From contig NZ_JACGLT010000003.1 of NCBI RefSeq assembly GCF_014062315.1, forward strand, positions 197,163 through 261,162: a stretch of 64,000 bases of DNA. Direction: 5' to 3'. Source of the DNA: Gelidibacter maritimus. GTDB taxonomy: Bacteria; Bacteroidota; Bacteroidia; Flavobacteriales; Flavobacteriaceae. Every line of letters starts with the position of its first letter. Within the stretch, counting starts at the first letter, position 1. A program made the position numbers and the translations under genes. The notes below the pieces were generated by a model. That model did not search any database, was not told the origin of the DNA, and saw only the letters and a program-made list of their open reading frames with translations. This document shows positions 16,154 through 25,763 of the stretch, one piece after another.

Positions 16154-17800
16154 ATGGCGCTACCAAAAATCAACCCAATCCATACCAAAGCGTGGACAAA
16201 ACTTCAGGAACATTTTAAAAGTATTAAGGAGGTGCACATGGCGCAATGGTTTTCAGAAAATGAGAACCGTGCCTCAGAAATGACCATCAAATGGGAAGAT
16301 TTTTATGTGGACTATTCTAAAAATAGGATGGACGCCAAAACCATGGACTTGTTGTTGGAGCTTGCCGAAGAAACACAATTGAAATCGGCAATAGATAAGC
16401 TATTTCAAGGCGATATTATTAATGAAACAGAAGGTAGGGAGGTCTTGCATACGGCTTTAAGAAGCCCAAAATCTGCCAAGATCATGGTAGAAGGTGAAGA
16501 TATCATGCCTGAGATCCATGAGGTAAAAGCAAAAATTAAAAACTTTACGACTGACATTGTCAACGGGAAAAGAAAAGGTTATACCCAGAAAGCCTTTACA
16601 GATGTGGTCAATATTGGCATTGGTGGTTCTGATTTGGGGCCTGCCATGGTAGTGGATGCGCTTCAATACTATAAAAATCATTTGACCACACATTTTGTAA
16701 GCAATGTAGATGGCGATCACGTGAATGAAGTTTTGAAAAAGCTCAATCCAGAAACCACGTTATTTGTTATTGTTTCCAAAACCTTTACCACACAAGAAAC
16801 ACTATCCAATGCGAATACCATCAAGGATTGGTTTTTAAAATCAGCTGCTGAAACTGATGTTGCCAAACATTTTGTGGCCGTATCAACCAATATCGAAAAG
16901 GTAAAGGACTTTGGCATTGATGAAAACAATATTTTCCCGATGTGGACATGGGTGGGCGGACGTTTTTCATTGTGGAGCGCTGTTGGCCTATCCATCAGTT
17001 TGGCGGTAGGTTATGACAATTTTGACAAGTTGTTGGCTGGCGCTCACAACATGGACAATCATTTTAAATCGGCAGAGTTTAAGACAAATATTCCAGTGGT
17101 TTTGGCTCTTATTGGTATTTGGTACACCAATTTCTTTGAATCAGAAAGCGAGGCCGTCATAGGTTACTCACAATATTTAAATCAGTTTGCCACCTATTTG
17201 CAACAGGCCAATATGGAAAGTAACGGCAAAAGTGTGGATAGAAATGGCGACAAGGTTACCTATCAAACCGGTAATATTGTTTGGGGCGAGCCTGGAACCA
17301 ATTCACAGCACGCCTTTTTTCAACTGATCCATCAGGGCACCAAGCTTATTCCGGCCGATTTTATTGGATTTGCAAAATCACTTCATGGCAATAAGGATCA
17401 TCAAGATAAATTGATGTCCAATTTTATAGCTCAAACTGAGGCCTTATTGAATGGGAAATCAAAAGATGAGGTGATTGCTGAATTTAAAGGTCAAAACACA
17501 TCTGAAGAAACAATAAAGCAGCTAACGCCATTTAAAGTGTTTGATGGCAACAAGCCAACCAATACTATTTTGATAGATCAGTTGACACCTGAAAGTTTAG
17601 GAAAGCTGATTGCCCTTTATGAGCACAAGATCTTCGTGCAAGGGGTTATTTGGAATGTATATAGTTATGATCAATTTGGGGTTGAGCTCGGAAAGCAGTT
17701 GGCCACAAAAATTTTAAAAGAAATCTCATCAACAGATACTATTACGAATCATGATAGTTCAACACTCAATTTATTAGAGCATTATAAGAATTTTAGTTAA
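16154..17800 (+). CDS. pgi: Glucose-6-phosphate isomerase
   Basis: Interconverts glucose 6-phosphate and fructose 6-phosphate in glycolysis; cytosolic. The 548-residue length is normal. SIS-domain signatures are clear: GIGGSDLGPAMVVDAL, SKTFTTQETLSNA, WVGGRFSLWSAVGLSI, and the C-terminal VYSYDQFGVELGKQLA. It starts 3 bp after the M23 peptidase stop and is the last gene of this run; about 165 bp without a gene separate it from the receptor gene, with no clear terminator hairpin. Confidence 0.98.
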   Translation: MALPKINPIHTKAWTKLQEHFKSIKEVHMAQWFSENENRASEMTIKWEDFYVDYSKNRMDAKTMDLLLELAEETQLKSAIDKLFQGDIINETEGREVLHTALRSPKSAKIMVEGEDIMPEIHEVKAKIKNFTTDIVNGKRKGYTQKAFTDVVNIGIGGSDLGPAMVVDALQYYKNHLTTHFVSNVDGDHVNEVLKKLNPETTLFVIVSKTFTTQETLSNANTIKDWFLKSAAETDVAKHFVAVSTNIEKVKDFGIDENNIFPMWTWVGGRFSLWSAVGLSISLAVGYDNFDKLLAGAHNMDNHFKSAEFKTNIPVVLALIGIWYTNFFESESEAVIGYSQYLNQFATYLQQANMESNGKSVDRNGDKVTYQTGNIVWGEPGTNSQHAFFQLIHQGTKLIPADFIGFAKSLHGNKDHQDKLMSNFIAQTEALLNGKSKDEVIAEFKGQNTSEETIKQLTPFKVFDGNKPTNTILIDQLTPESLGKLIALYEHKIFVQGVIWNVYSYDQFGVELGKQLATKILKEISSTDTITNHDSSTLNLLEHYKNFS

Positions 17801-17923
17801 AGTTTGTTTAAAACTTCTGTAAAACTTATTTTATTATGCACGCATCGTTTCCTGTAAATCTCTTAACTTCGTCCTGTTAAAAATTTCTTAACGTTTTAGT
17901 AATATTAAATCATAATAATGGCT

Positions 17924-17931
17924 TAATTTTG
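17924..17931 (+). promoter_or_regulatory. -7 box of the Oar-like receptor gene
   Basis: TAATTTTG fits TAnnTTTG and lies 34 bp before the ATG. A -33 TTTG at the right spacing is not evident (nearest is TTTTAG). Confidence 0.45.
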
Positions 17932-17965
17932 CGCAAAATTTAAAATCTAATTTTAAACATTAAAA

Positions 17966-20900
17966 ATGAAAAAACTTACTCAATTCTTAATGATGGCTGT
18001 AGCTTTACTAACTACTGCAGTCATGACGGCTCAAGTAACTTCTTCCAGTATGAGTGGTCGGGTTACAGATGCTGAAGGACCGGTTATGGGTGCAACAGTC
18101 ATCGCTACCCACGTGCCTTCAGGAACGACTTACGGATCGATTACCAATGATGATGGTCGGTTCAACTTACCTGGGATGCGTGTTGGCGGACCATACACTG
18201 TAGAAGTGTCTTATATTGGATATGGGACAAACACAACAAGTGATATTGTAATTAGCTTGGGTGCTGGTTATATTCATGATGTGGTTTTAAGTGAAGAAAG
18301 CGTTTCTTTAAGTCAGGTCGTTATTTCTGCTAAAAGAACAAGGTTTTCAACAGAAAAAACTGGTGCAGTAACCAACATCTCAAATGCACAGTTGTCTGCA
18401 ATGCCTACCATCAACAGAAGTATTACTGATATTGCTAAGATCTCTCCTTACTCAAACGGGATGAGCATTGCTGGTGGTGACGGTCGTTCTACTAACTTTA
18501 CGGTAGATGGTGCCAACTTTAACAACAACTTTGGATTGAGTTCAAGTCTGCCGGCCGGTGGAAGTCCAATCTCATTGGATGCTATTGAAGAAGTTCAAGT
18601 AGTTGTTGCGCCATTTGATGTGCGTCAAACTAATTTTATTGGTGGTGGTATCAACGCTATTACTAAATCAGGAACCAACAGGTTTAAAGGTTCTGCCTAT
18701 GCGTATTACAACAATCAGGATATGCGAGGTAACCGAATTGGAGATGTTCAATTTGGTGATCGTGACGATGAGTCAAAAACAATTTATGGTTTGACTTTAG
18801 GTGGTCCGATCATTAAAAATAAGCTGTTCTTTTTTGTGAATGCTGAAAAAGAAGTACGTCCAGGACAGGTTGTAAGCTGGAGACCATCTGAAGATGGGGT
18901 AGCTGACCTTGACATGTCACTTTCCCGAACCAGTATTGCTGATATGGAACGTGTAAAACAACATTTAATTACCAATTACGGTTATAATCCTGGATCTTAC
19001 ACTAACTATCCTTCCGATGAGAGCAACAAAAAATTCTTGGTGCGTTTGGACTGGAATATCAATTCTACCAATAAATTGAGTGTACGTTATAACTACGCTA
19101 AAAATCAAGGATGGAATGCTACCAACGGTAACTCAAATAATGCAGGCTTCCGTAACAGAGGGATGAACCGTATTTCAGAGCACTCTATGGCATTCTCAAA
19201 TTCTACCTATTCTATGGATAATATTGTAAATTCATTGTCTTTAGATTTAAACAGTAGAATTTCTGACAAACTTTCTAATCAGTTGCTTGTAACCTCTTCA
19301 AAAATTGAAGATGCACGTGGAACAAATTCATCGCCTTTCCCATTCATTGATATATTGAATGGTACTAATCCAGATGGAACCCAAAGTCAAGAACCATATA
19401 TGTCTGCCGGTTATGAGTTGTTCACCTGGAATAATGCGGTTAACAATAATACATTCACCATTATTGATAATTTGACTTATTATTTAGACAATCATAAAAT
19501 AACTGCAGGTTTAAGTTACGAGCACCAATTGGCAAACAACTCTTATATGAGAAATGGTACTGGGTACTATCGTTACGCTAGTGTTGATGACTTCCTTAAT
19601 CAAGCCGCTCCTACTGACTTTGCACTAACTTATGGTTACGATGGTGAGAAAAACCCAACAGCTGAGGTTGCTTTCAATCAGTTTGGACTATACCTTCAGG
19701 ATGACTGGGATGTGAATCCAAATTTCAAATTATCTTACGGTATCCGTGCTGATTATTTAAAATATGAGGACAATATCTTAAGAAACAACGCTATTTACGA
19801 TTTAGATTTTGGTGGAAAACGTGTGGATACGGGCAAATGGCCAAAAGCAAATGTGCAAGTATCTCCAAGAGTTGGATTCTCATGGGATATTAAAGGTGAT
19901 CAAAGCATGAAACTTCGTGGTGGAACTGGTATTTTCTCAGGAAGATTGCCATTGGTATTCTTCACCAACATGCCAACCAACTCAGGAATGGTACAAGGAA
20001 GTTATGCTGCCGTTACCAGATATAACACTGATGGTACAGTAAATACAGGAGGTTCTGATTTAGCTGTTTTAGATAGATTAGCAGGACCAATGATTACTGA
20101 TGTGGATGAAATGATTGATAGATTGGGTCTGCCAAGTACCATTAGACCAGAAGATGGAGAGTTGCCTGGTGACGTTAACGGTGTAGATCCTAATTTCAAA
20201 ATGCCACAAGTTTGGAAAACCTCTTTAGCATTTGATTATGAGGTTCCGGTTGATTTCCCATTGTCGGTTACATTAGAAGGTATATACACTAAAAACATTA
20301 ATGGTGTTATGCTTAAAAACTACGACTATAAAGACGTAGATGATACATGGGAACGTTTTTCAGGATCTGACAACAGATACATTTATCCTGATAGAAGCGA
20401 TTTGACCTATGTTGGTAGAGATGCGTATGTATTGACAAATACTAGCGAAGGATGGGGAGCGATTGGTAATATTACCGTGAACGCAGAGCCAATTGAAGAT
20501 TTACGATTAATGGCTGCTTATACCTATACTGAGTCTCAAGAAATTACTGGAATGCCAGGAAGTAATGCCGGATCTGCTTACGGTGGATTAATTGGTGTTA
20601 ACGGACCGCACATACCAGAACTTCAACGTTCACAGTATGTTGTGCCAAATAGAGTCATTGGATCAGCAGGCTATAAACTTCCTTGGTCTAACAACCTATT
20701 GGAATCAGCTACGTTTATCAATGTGTTCTACTCAGGTGCTTCTTCTAACGGATACAGTTATACGTATTCAAATGATATGAATGGTGATGGGAACAATACA
20801 GATTTAATTTATATTCCAAAAGGTAGAGGAGATATTCAATTTGTTAGCACTGCTGATGAAGATGCCTTCTTTAATTTTATGGCGCAAGATAAATACCTTA

Positions 20901-21259
20901 AAAACAACAAAGGTAAATATGCTGAAGCCAATGCCGTACGCGCACCGTGGGTTCATACTTTCGACTTAAGATTGACCCGTGAGTATTATTTCAATGTTGC
21001 GGATACTAGAAACACATTACAGTTCAGTTTGGATTTCTTGAATGTAGGTAACCTTATTAATTCAGAATGGGGTGTTAGTCAAAGAAACAATATCGCTAAT
21101 AGAGGGCAAATTTTGAAGTATGAAGGTAAAGATGCCAATAACGTCCCTTCGTATTCTTTTGCAAAATCTAGTGGTGACTATATCACTGATTCATTTGATT
21201 ATAACTACTATTATGGTGAAACTTGGAAACTTCAAATTGGAGTTAAGTATTCATTCTAA
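17966..21259 (+). CDS. Oar-like TonB-dependent receptor
   Basis: Large outer membrane protein of 1097 residues. A signal peptide (MKKLTQFLMMAVALLTTAVMTAQ) is followed by a carboxypeptidase-regulatory domain (about 27-115; SGRVTDAEGPVMGATVIATH), a TonB plug (about 120-235; VVISAKRTRFSTEKTGAVTNIS, DGRSTNFTVDGANFNNNFG, EVQVVVAPFDVRQTNFIGGG), and a long barrel ending KLQIGVKYSF. The architecture matches the Oar family of Bacteroidota and Myxococcota. It is monocistronic with its own promoter box and strong terminator. Substrate is unknown. Confidence 0.92.
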   Translation: MKKLTQFLMMAVALLTTAVMTAQVTSSSMSGRVTDAEGPVMGATVIATHVPSGTTYGSITNDDGRFNLPGMRVGGPYTVEVSYIGYGTNTTSDIVISLGAGYIHDVVLSEESVSLSQVVISAKRTRFSTEKTGAVTNISNAQLSAMPTINRSITDIAKISPYSNGMSIAGGDGRSTNFTVDGANFNNNFGLSSSLPAGGSPISLDAIEEVQVVVAPFDVRQTNFIGGGINAITKSGTNRFKGSAYAYYNNQDMRGNRIGDVQFGDRDDESKTIYGLTLGGPIIKNKLFFFVNAEKEVRPGQVVSWRPSEDGVADLDMSLSRTSIADMERVKQHLITNYGYNPGSYTNYPSDESNKKFLVRLDWNINSTNKLSVRYNYAKNQGWNATNGNSNNAGFRNRGMNRISEHSMAFSNSTYSMDNIVNSLSLDLNSRISDKLSNQLLVTSSKIEDARGTNSSPFPFIDILNGTNPDGTQSQEPYMSAGYELFTWNNAVNNNTFTIIDNLTYYLDNHKITAGLSYEHQLANNSYMRNGTGYYRYASVDDFLNQAAPTDFALTYGYDGEKNPTAEVAFNQFGLYLQDDWDVNPNFKLSYGIRADYLKYEDNILRNNAIYDLDFGGKRVDTGKWPKANVQVSPRVGFSWDIKGDQSMKLRGGTGIFSGRLPLVFFTNMPTNSGMVQGSYAAVTRYNTDGTVNTGGSDLAVLDRLAGPMITDVDEMIDRLGLPSTIRPEDGELPGDVNGVDPNFKMPQVWKTSLAFDYEVPVDFPLSVTLEGIYTKNINGVMLKNYDYKDVDDTWERFSGSDNRYIYPDRSDLTYVGRDAYVLTNTSEGWGAIGNITVNAEPIEDLRLMAAYTYTESQEITGMPGSNAGSAYGGLIGVNGPHIPELQRSQYVVPNRVIGSAGYKLPWSNNLLESATFINVFYSGASSNGYSYTYSNDMNGDGNNTDLIYIPKGRGDIQFVSTADEDAFFNFMAQDKYLKNNKGKYAEANAVRAPWVHTFDLRLTREYYFNVADTRNTLQFSLDFLNVGNLINSEWGVSQRNNIANRGQILKYEGKDANNVPSYSFAKSSGDYITDSFDYNYYYGETWKLQIGVKYSF

Positions 21260-21307
21260 GAAAACAATCAACCTACAGCAACCTTAAGTTGTTAGTTTGT
21301 ATAAAAG

Positions 21308-21336
21308 CGTCCATCAAATTGATGGACGTTTTTTTT
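21308..21336 (+). terminator. Terminator of the Oar-like receptor gene
   Basis: Stem CGTCCATCA / TGATGGACG (9 bp, 3-base loop) followed by eight T. Confidence 0.9.
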
Positions 21337-22310
21337 ATGACAACTATTAAAAGATTTCTTGACGCCGATAGGATATAAAATCTAATTTAAATTGCATCAG
21401 TATTAAGTAGTTTGCGCACTTCTAAGCTCGTGATTCCAGACTTCGGAGCTATGCGTCCATTTGATTACAGTCGTCTTATTGCAAGGCTTTGTGCGCCGTA
21501 GAGTGTAAAGTAGTGCCTCACGCTATAGATTTGTTTTACATTGAATGGTTTTTCGAGCTTCTATTTTTAATTCAGATCATTAGCATTCAATAGAGCTTCA
21601 TAGGAGCAAATTCTCAATGCAAGCCCCCTGTGATAATTCCAAGAGCCCATATGTCGTCATCATTATAGAAACGATTTAAATATTATTATCAAAGCCCCAG
21701 CGGGGCGAAATATTAGTGGAAATAGAAAAACGCAAACCCAAAGCCCCAGCGGGGCGACATCTTAATAGGAATGATTTAGATATTATTATCGGAGCCCCAG
21801 TGGGGCGTAATATTAGAAATATAAAAACGCAAATTCAAAGCCCCAACGGGGCGACATATCCAGAACCACGGTAAATACAGAGCCAAAGCCCCAGCGGGGC
21901 GACATCTTTATCGTCAATCAATGCCAAGGCCATTAATTATAAATTACGGTTTCGTTATGCGGATATATTGATGATATCAAACTTTAGTGTCATTAAAATA
22001 AAAAAGCCACTATATCTTTTTAAAATGAGTAGTGGCTTTTGTAGTATAGATTAGTTTGCGCTAAGCCTAAAAGGTTTTCTGCTTACTTACCTGCCGGGTA
22101 GGAAGGCCCAGGAATTGGTAAGAATCAGGAAGACGCAAATCTATAGCCCCATAGGGGCGATATCTTAATGGCACCAAGGCAAATACATAGCCAAAGCCCT
22201 GTAGGGGCGACATCTTTATCGGAGCGCCTTTATTTTGACGAAAATTAACGACATTGTTGGTGTTTTTCAACAACGCTCCAATAGCGACCAGGCCTTAAAG
22301 AAAAAATTAA
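21337..22310. repeat. Gene-free region with seven GCCCC-nnn-GGGGC palindromes
   Basis: No convincing gene lies here. Seven 13-bp palindromes of the form GCCCCAGCGGGGC start at 21694, 21743, 21794, 21840, 21888, 22146 and 22196. Most are followed by GACATCTT or GAAATATTAG. The first four form two head-to-tail copies of a roughly 100-bp unit, each with two palindromes and matching flanks (GATTTAAATATTATTATC ... AAACGCAAA). This is a REP-like element class common in Bacteroidota genomes. The 350 bp before the first palindrome show no feature I can name. Confidence 0.8.
22002..22040. terminator. Terminator-like hairpin inside the repeat region
   Basis: Stem AAAAGCCACT / AGTGGCTTTT of 10 bp. The sequence after it (to 22082) duplicates the sequence after the tsf terminator (22346-22392), so this looks like a duplicated copy of the tsf 3' end. 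Confidence 0.6.
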
Positions 22311-22349
22311 AAAAGCCCCTACCACTTTTAGAAAGAAGTCGGGGCGTTT
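22311..22349 (-). terminator. Terminator of the rplM-rpsI-rpsB-tsf run
   Basis: GCCCC/GGGGC hairpin, which on the minus strand is followed by a T-rich stretch, about 60 bp after the tsf stop. Confidence 0.7.
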
Positions 22350-22408
22350 GTAGTATAAAATTAGCTTGCGCTGAACCTAAAAGGTTTCCTGCGTCGCAGG
22401 AATAAGGC

Positions 22409-23374
22409 TTATCCTAAAGACACACGTTTAAAGTCAGTTACTTTAACATCGCCATAAGAAGCAACATATTTGGCAACATTAGACTTTTCGTCTTTAATAA
22501 ACGTTTGGTCCAACAAGGCTTTCTCCTGGTCAAGTGTCGTGTTGTCTGATTTGAAACGATCCATTTTTCCTGGAATAATTTTGTCCCAGATTTGTTCTGG
22601 CTTCCCTTCAGCTTTCAATTCCGCTTTCGCATCTTCTTCAGCCTTTGCCAATACTTCTGGCGTTAATTGTGCCATAGAAATGTATTGTGGAATGTTTTTA
22701 AGCGTTTTGTTCATACGCGCTCTTTCTTCATTCTCTTTTTGGATCTCAGCAATTCTTGCTTCAGTTTCAGATGCAATAAAGGCCGGATCAAAATCTTTGT
22801 AAGATAATGTTGTAGCGCCCATAGAAGCGACTTGCATCGCCACGTCTTTTGCTAATTCCTCAATCTTATCAACTTTGGCAGAAAATCCGACCAATGCAGC
22901 AATCTTGTTAATATGAACGTAAGCACCAACATATGGAGCTTCCAATTTCTCAAAAGCATTCAAATCAATTTTTTCACCAATCACACCTGTTTGCTCAATC
23001 AATTTGTCGGCAACAGTCATGCCACCAAAATCAGCAGCAAGTACTTCTTCTTTAGAATTAACCGTGATTGCAATATCGGCAATCTCATTGGCCAATGCGA
23101 TAAAAGATTCGTTCTTACCAACAAAATCCGTTTCACATCCAAGTACAATGGCAACGCCCACAGTTTGGTCGTCGTTTATTTTAGCAACAGCAGCACCTTC
23201 ACTGGATTCTCTGTCAGCTCTCTGGTCGGCAACTTTCTGACCTTTTTTACGCAAGATGTCAATGGCTTTGTCAAAATCGCCTTCCGCTTCAACCAAAGCT
23301 TTTTTACAGTCCATCATTCCGGCACCTGTAGTTTGTCTAAGTTTATTAACTTCTGCAGCTGATATTTTTGTCAT
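22409..23374 (-). CDS. tsf: Translation elongation factor Ts
   Basis: Nucleotide exchange factor for EF-Tu in the cytosol. The start at 23374 (MTKISAAEVNKLRQTTGAGMMDCKKAL) is preferred over the longer frame because this is the family's N-terminal domain; it gives 321 residues, with the TGAGMMDCKKAL signature at about 15-26 and the core CETDFVGKNESF motif. It follows rpsB by about 90 bp on the minus strand, the usual rpsB-tsf order, and ends just before a terminator. Confidence 0.97.
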   Translation of the reverse strand: MTKISAAEVNKLRQTTGAGMMDCKKALVEAEGDFDKAIDILRKKGQKVADQRADRESSEGAAVAKINDDQTVGVAIVLGCETDFVGKNESFIALANEIADIAITVNSKEEVLAADFGGMTVADKLIEQTGVIGEKIDLNAFEKLEAPYVGAYVHINKIAALVGFSAKVDKIEELAKDVAMQVASMGATTLSYKDFDPAFIASETEARIAEIQKENEERARMNKTLKNIPQYISMAQLTPEVLAKAEEDAKAELKAEGKPEQIWDKIIPGKMDRFKSDNTTLDQEKALLDQTFIKDEKSNVAKYVASYGDVKVTDFKRVSLG

Positions 23375-23465
23375 AATTTCTAAGTGTATTTTATTAAAAA
23401 AGTCGTTCAATTAATTTTCAACAAAGAAAAGAACCAAACGACTTTAAGATGTTATATTAATAGGT

Positions 23466-24284
23466 TTATTCTTCTTCGTCAGCGGTTACTTTCTTGGCAA
23501 CTGCCTTCTTTTCTTTTTTCTCTTCCTTTTCTACCTTATCTTTTTTCTCAGATTTTCCTGCTTTCTCTTCTTTGCCTTTTTTCTCAGTTTTATCTGATTT
23601 ACGTTCAGCAAGACCATCAGCAACGGCAGAGGTAATAATCGTTAAAACTTTATCTATAGATTTTGAAGCATCATCATTGGCAGGAATTACATATTCTACT
23701 TGACGAGGATCAGAATTCGTGTCAACCATTGCAAAGATTGGAATGTTTAACTTTTGCGCTTCTCTAATAGCAATGTTTTCACGTTTGATATCCACTACAA
23801 ATAAAGCACCTGGCAAGCGGGTCATGTCTGAAATTGAACCTAAGTTTTTCTCCAACTTTGCTCTTAAACGGTCAACTTGTAAACGTTCTTTTTTAGACAA
23901 TGTCAAGAATGTACCATCTTTTTTCATTCTATCAATAGAGGCCATTTTTTTAACGGCTTTTCTGATCGTTACAAAGTTGGTTAACATTCCACCTGGCCAT
24001 CTTTCAGTAATGTAAGGCATGCTTACAGCACCTGCTTTTTCAGCAACGATGTCTTTAGCTTGTTTTTTTGTAGCAACAAATAAAATTTTCTTTCCTGAAG
24101 CTGCAATTTTATGAAGCGCTTCTGCGGATTCTTTAATTTTTGCAGCTGTTTTGTAAAGGTTGATGATATGGATGCCATTACGCTCCATATAAATGTAAGG
24201 AGCCATATTTGGATCCCATTTTCTTGTCAAGTGACCAAAGTGTACACCTGCTTCAAGTAATTCTTTAACTTCTATACTTTCCAT
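23466..24284 (-). CDS. rpsB: 30S ribosomal protein S2
   Basis: Component of the small ribosomal subunit. The start at 24284 (MESIEVKELLEAGVHFGHLTRKWDPNM) matches the family; an in-frame start 51 bp upstream would add residues that do not. Signatures include VHFGHLTRKWDP, RWPGGMLTNFVTIR and IPIFAMVDTNSDP. The 272-residue protein has a low-complexity Lys/Glu tail from about residue 220, an extension usual in Bacteroidota S2. A 227-bp structured spacer separates it from rpsI upstream. Confidence 0.97.
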   Translation of the reverse strand: MESIEVKELLEAGVHFGHLTRKWDPNMAPYIYMERNGIHIINLYKTAAKIKESAEALHKIAASGKKILFVATKKQAKDIVAEKAGAVSMPYITERWPGGMLTNFVTIRKAVKKMASIDRMKKDGTFLTLSKKERLQVDRLRAKLEKNLGSISDMTRLPGALFVVDIKRENIAIREAQKLNIPIFAMVDTNSDPRQVEYVIPANDDASKSIDKVLTIITSAVADGLAERKSDKTEKKGKEEKAGKSEKKDKVEKEEKKEKKAVAKKVTADEEE

Positions 24285-24511
24285 TTTGTAATAGTTTACG
24301 TTCTGTTGAATTAGCAATGATAAAGTGGTTTCCACTGTGGCGGAGCGCCTTTACCATTTAGATGCTAAACTAAATCTTCACGCTTTAACGTGATAGACAA
24401 CATTAACTGGGTTATTTTTTTGTGCTGGAAGTATTCCAGCACGGGTTTAAAGGTTTCGTAAACAACAAGATTGCGATGCTCATCACGAGACCATCAATCA
24501 AGTTGCGGATG
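24285..24511 (-). promoter_or_regulatory. Structured spacer upstream of rpsB
   Basis: Holds a perfect 9-bp hairpin (GTGCTGGAA / TTCCAGCAC, 24422-24442) and, nearer rpsB, adjoining GGCG-CTC-CGCC and AGTGG-AAA-CCACT hairpins (about 24328-24358). On the minus strand the 9-bp stem is followed by A rather than T, so it is not an ordinary terminator. A ribosomal-protein leader or processing site is possible; I cannot match a known motif. Confidence 0.4.
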
Positions 24512-24898
24512 TTAACGTTTAGAGAATTGAAATTTCTTACGTGCTTTCTTCTGACCGAATTTCTTACGCTCAACCATTCTTGGGTCTCTTGTTAACAATC
24601 CTTCTGGTTTCAAGATGCCTCTGTTTTCTGCATCAACCTCACACATAGCGCGAGATAATGCCAAACGGATAGCTTCTGCCTGACCGGTAATACCACCTCC
24701 ATATACATTGACTGTAATATCAAAGTTGCCATCATTGTTAGTCATGGTCAATGGTTGATTTACCTTGTACTGCAATGCAGCATTTGGAAAATAAGCCGCC
24801 ATGTCTTTTTTATTAACTGTGATGTTCCCTTTTCCTGGGGCAACATACGCGCGAGCAACAGCCGTCTTTCTACGGCCAATTTTGTGAATTACTTCCAT
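24512..24898 (-). CDS. rpsI: 30S ribosomal protein S9
   Basis: Small-subunit protein of 128 residues. It carries the family pattern from the N-terminal IGRRKTAVARAYV to the basic C-terminus KKARKKFQFSKR, with the GGGITGQAEAIRLALSRAM core. It directly abuts rplM (no gap), the usual gene pair. Confidence 0.98.
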   Translation of the reverse strand: MEVIHKIGRRKTAVARAYVAPGKGNITVNKKDMAAYFPNAALQYKVNQPLTMTNNDGNFDITVNVYGGGITGQAEAIRLALSRAMCEVDAENRGILKPEGLLTRDPRMVERKKFGQKKARKKFQFSKR

Positions 24899-25354
24899 TT
24901 AATTGAATTCGTTTAAGTTAATTGTCTTAGGTTTTTGAGCAGCATGTGCATGCTCAGTACCTACAACAACAGTTAGGTTACGGAATAAATCTGCACCTAA
25001 TTTGTTTTTAGGGAGCATTCCTTTTACTGATTTTTCTACTACTCTAGACGGATCCTTTCCGAATAGTTCCATAGCAGTTAAAGATTTCTGACCACCTGGA
25101 TACCCTGTGTGACGAATGTAAGTCTTATCGTTCCACTTGTTTCCTGTTAAGTTGATTTTTTCAGAGTTGATAACAATTACGTTATCTCCGCAATCAACAT
25201 GTGGTGTGAAGCTAGGTTTGTGTTTGCCTCTTAAAAGTTTTGCAACTTTAGAAGCCAAACGACCTAATGTTTGCCCTTCAGCATCAACCAAAACCCACTG
25301 CTTATCTGCAGTAGCTTTGTTAGCTGAAATCGTTTTGTAGCTTAATGTATTCAC
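24899..25354 (-). CDS. rplM: 50S ribosomal protein L13
   Basis: Large-subunit protein of 151 residues with the family motifs [34 protein letters not shown] and the GMLPKNKLG loop. First gene of the ribosomal run on the minus strand, with a good Bacteroidota promoter at 25424-25454 and a short hairpin-bearing leader. Confidence 0.98.
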   Translation of the reverse strand: MNTLSYKTISANKATADKQWVLVDAEGQTLGRLASKVAKLLRGKHKPSFTPHVDCGDNVIVINSEKINLTGNKWNDKTYIRHTGYPGGQKSLTAMELFGKDPSRVVEKSVKGMLPKNKLGADLFRNLTVVVGTEHAHAAQKPKTINLNEFN

Positions 25355-25454
25355 ACTAATTAATTTTTATAGATCACGCCAAAGGCGCGACGAGTTAAAC
25401 ATTCCTCTCTTAAAAAGAGTTTGCAAATTTACGATAATCTATGTGATTACCAAA
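25355..25454 (-). promoter_or_regulatory. rplM promoter and leader
   Basis: On the minus strand a -33 TTTG (25451-25454) and a -7 TAAATTTG (25424-25431) are 19 bp apart, an ideal Bacteroidota promoter. The transcript start would be near 25418, giving a leader of about 65 nt with a GCGCC-TTT-GGCGT hairpin (about 25380-25395). A ribosomal-protein autoregulatory leader is possible. The rest of the gap to 25763 shows no gene. Confidence 0.75.
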
Positions 25455-25763
25455 TAGTATGATGCGAAATTTGTTGATAAAATCACTGAGCCTCAGATTC
25501 TTTTAGTTTTTGGATAAACACAGCATCTTTTATGGGGCCTGAAGACGGAGTAGATGCTCAGAATCAAAATTTTAGGGTTTTTTTACAATGTGGATATTTC
25601 ATCAGATTTAACGGGTTGATTCTTGGCTGGTGTTTGAGGTTATTAACATTTTGATCATGGTCTAAAGCCCAATGTGTCGTCTCTAAAATTAAGTTTGAAT
25701 TTGTTTAGACGATTTCCTATGAAAAATGAGCATCCTGATACCGTTTGATAAATAAATAAAATA

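Noticed and set aside
21690-22210. Regularly spaced palindromic repeats that could be taken for a CRISPR array
   Set aside because: The repeats are 13-bp palindromes with variable flanks, spacers themselves are similar to one another, and there are no cas genes; this is a REP-like array.
22067-22273. 68-codon minus-strand frame in the repeat region
   Set aside because: Made up of GCCCC repeat and duplicated terminator flank sequence.
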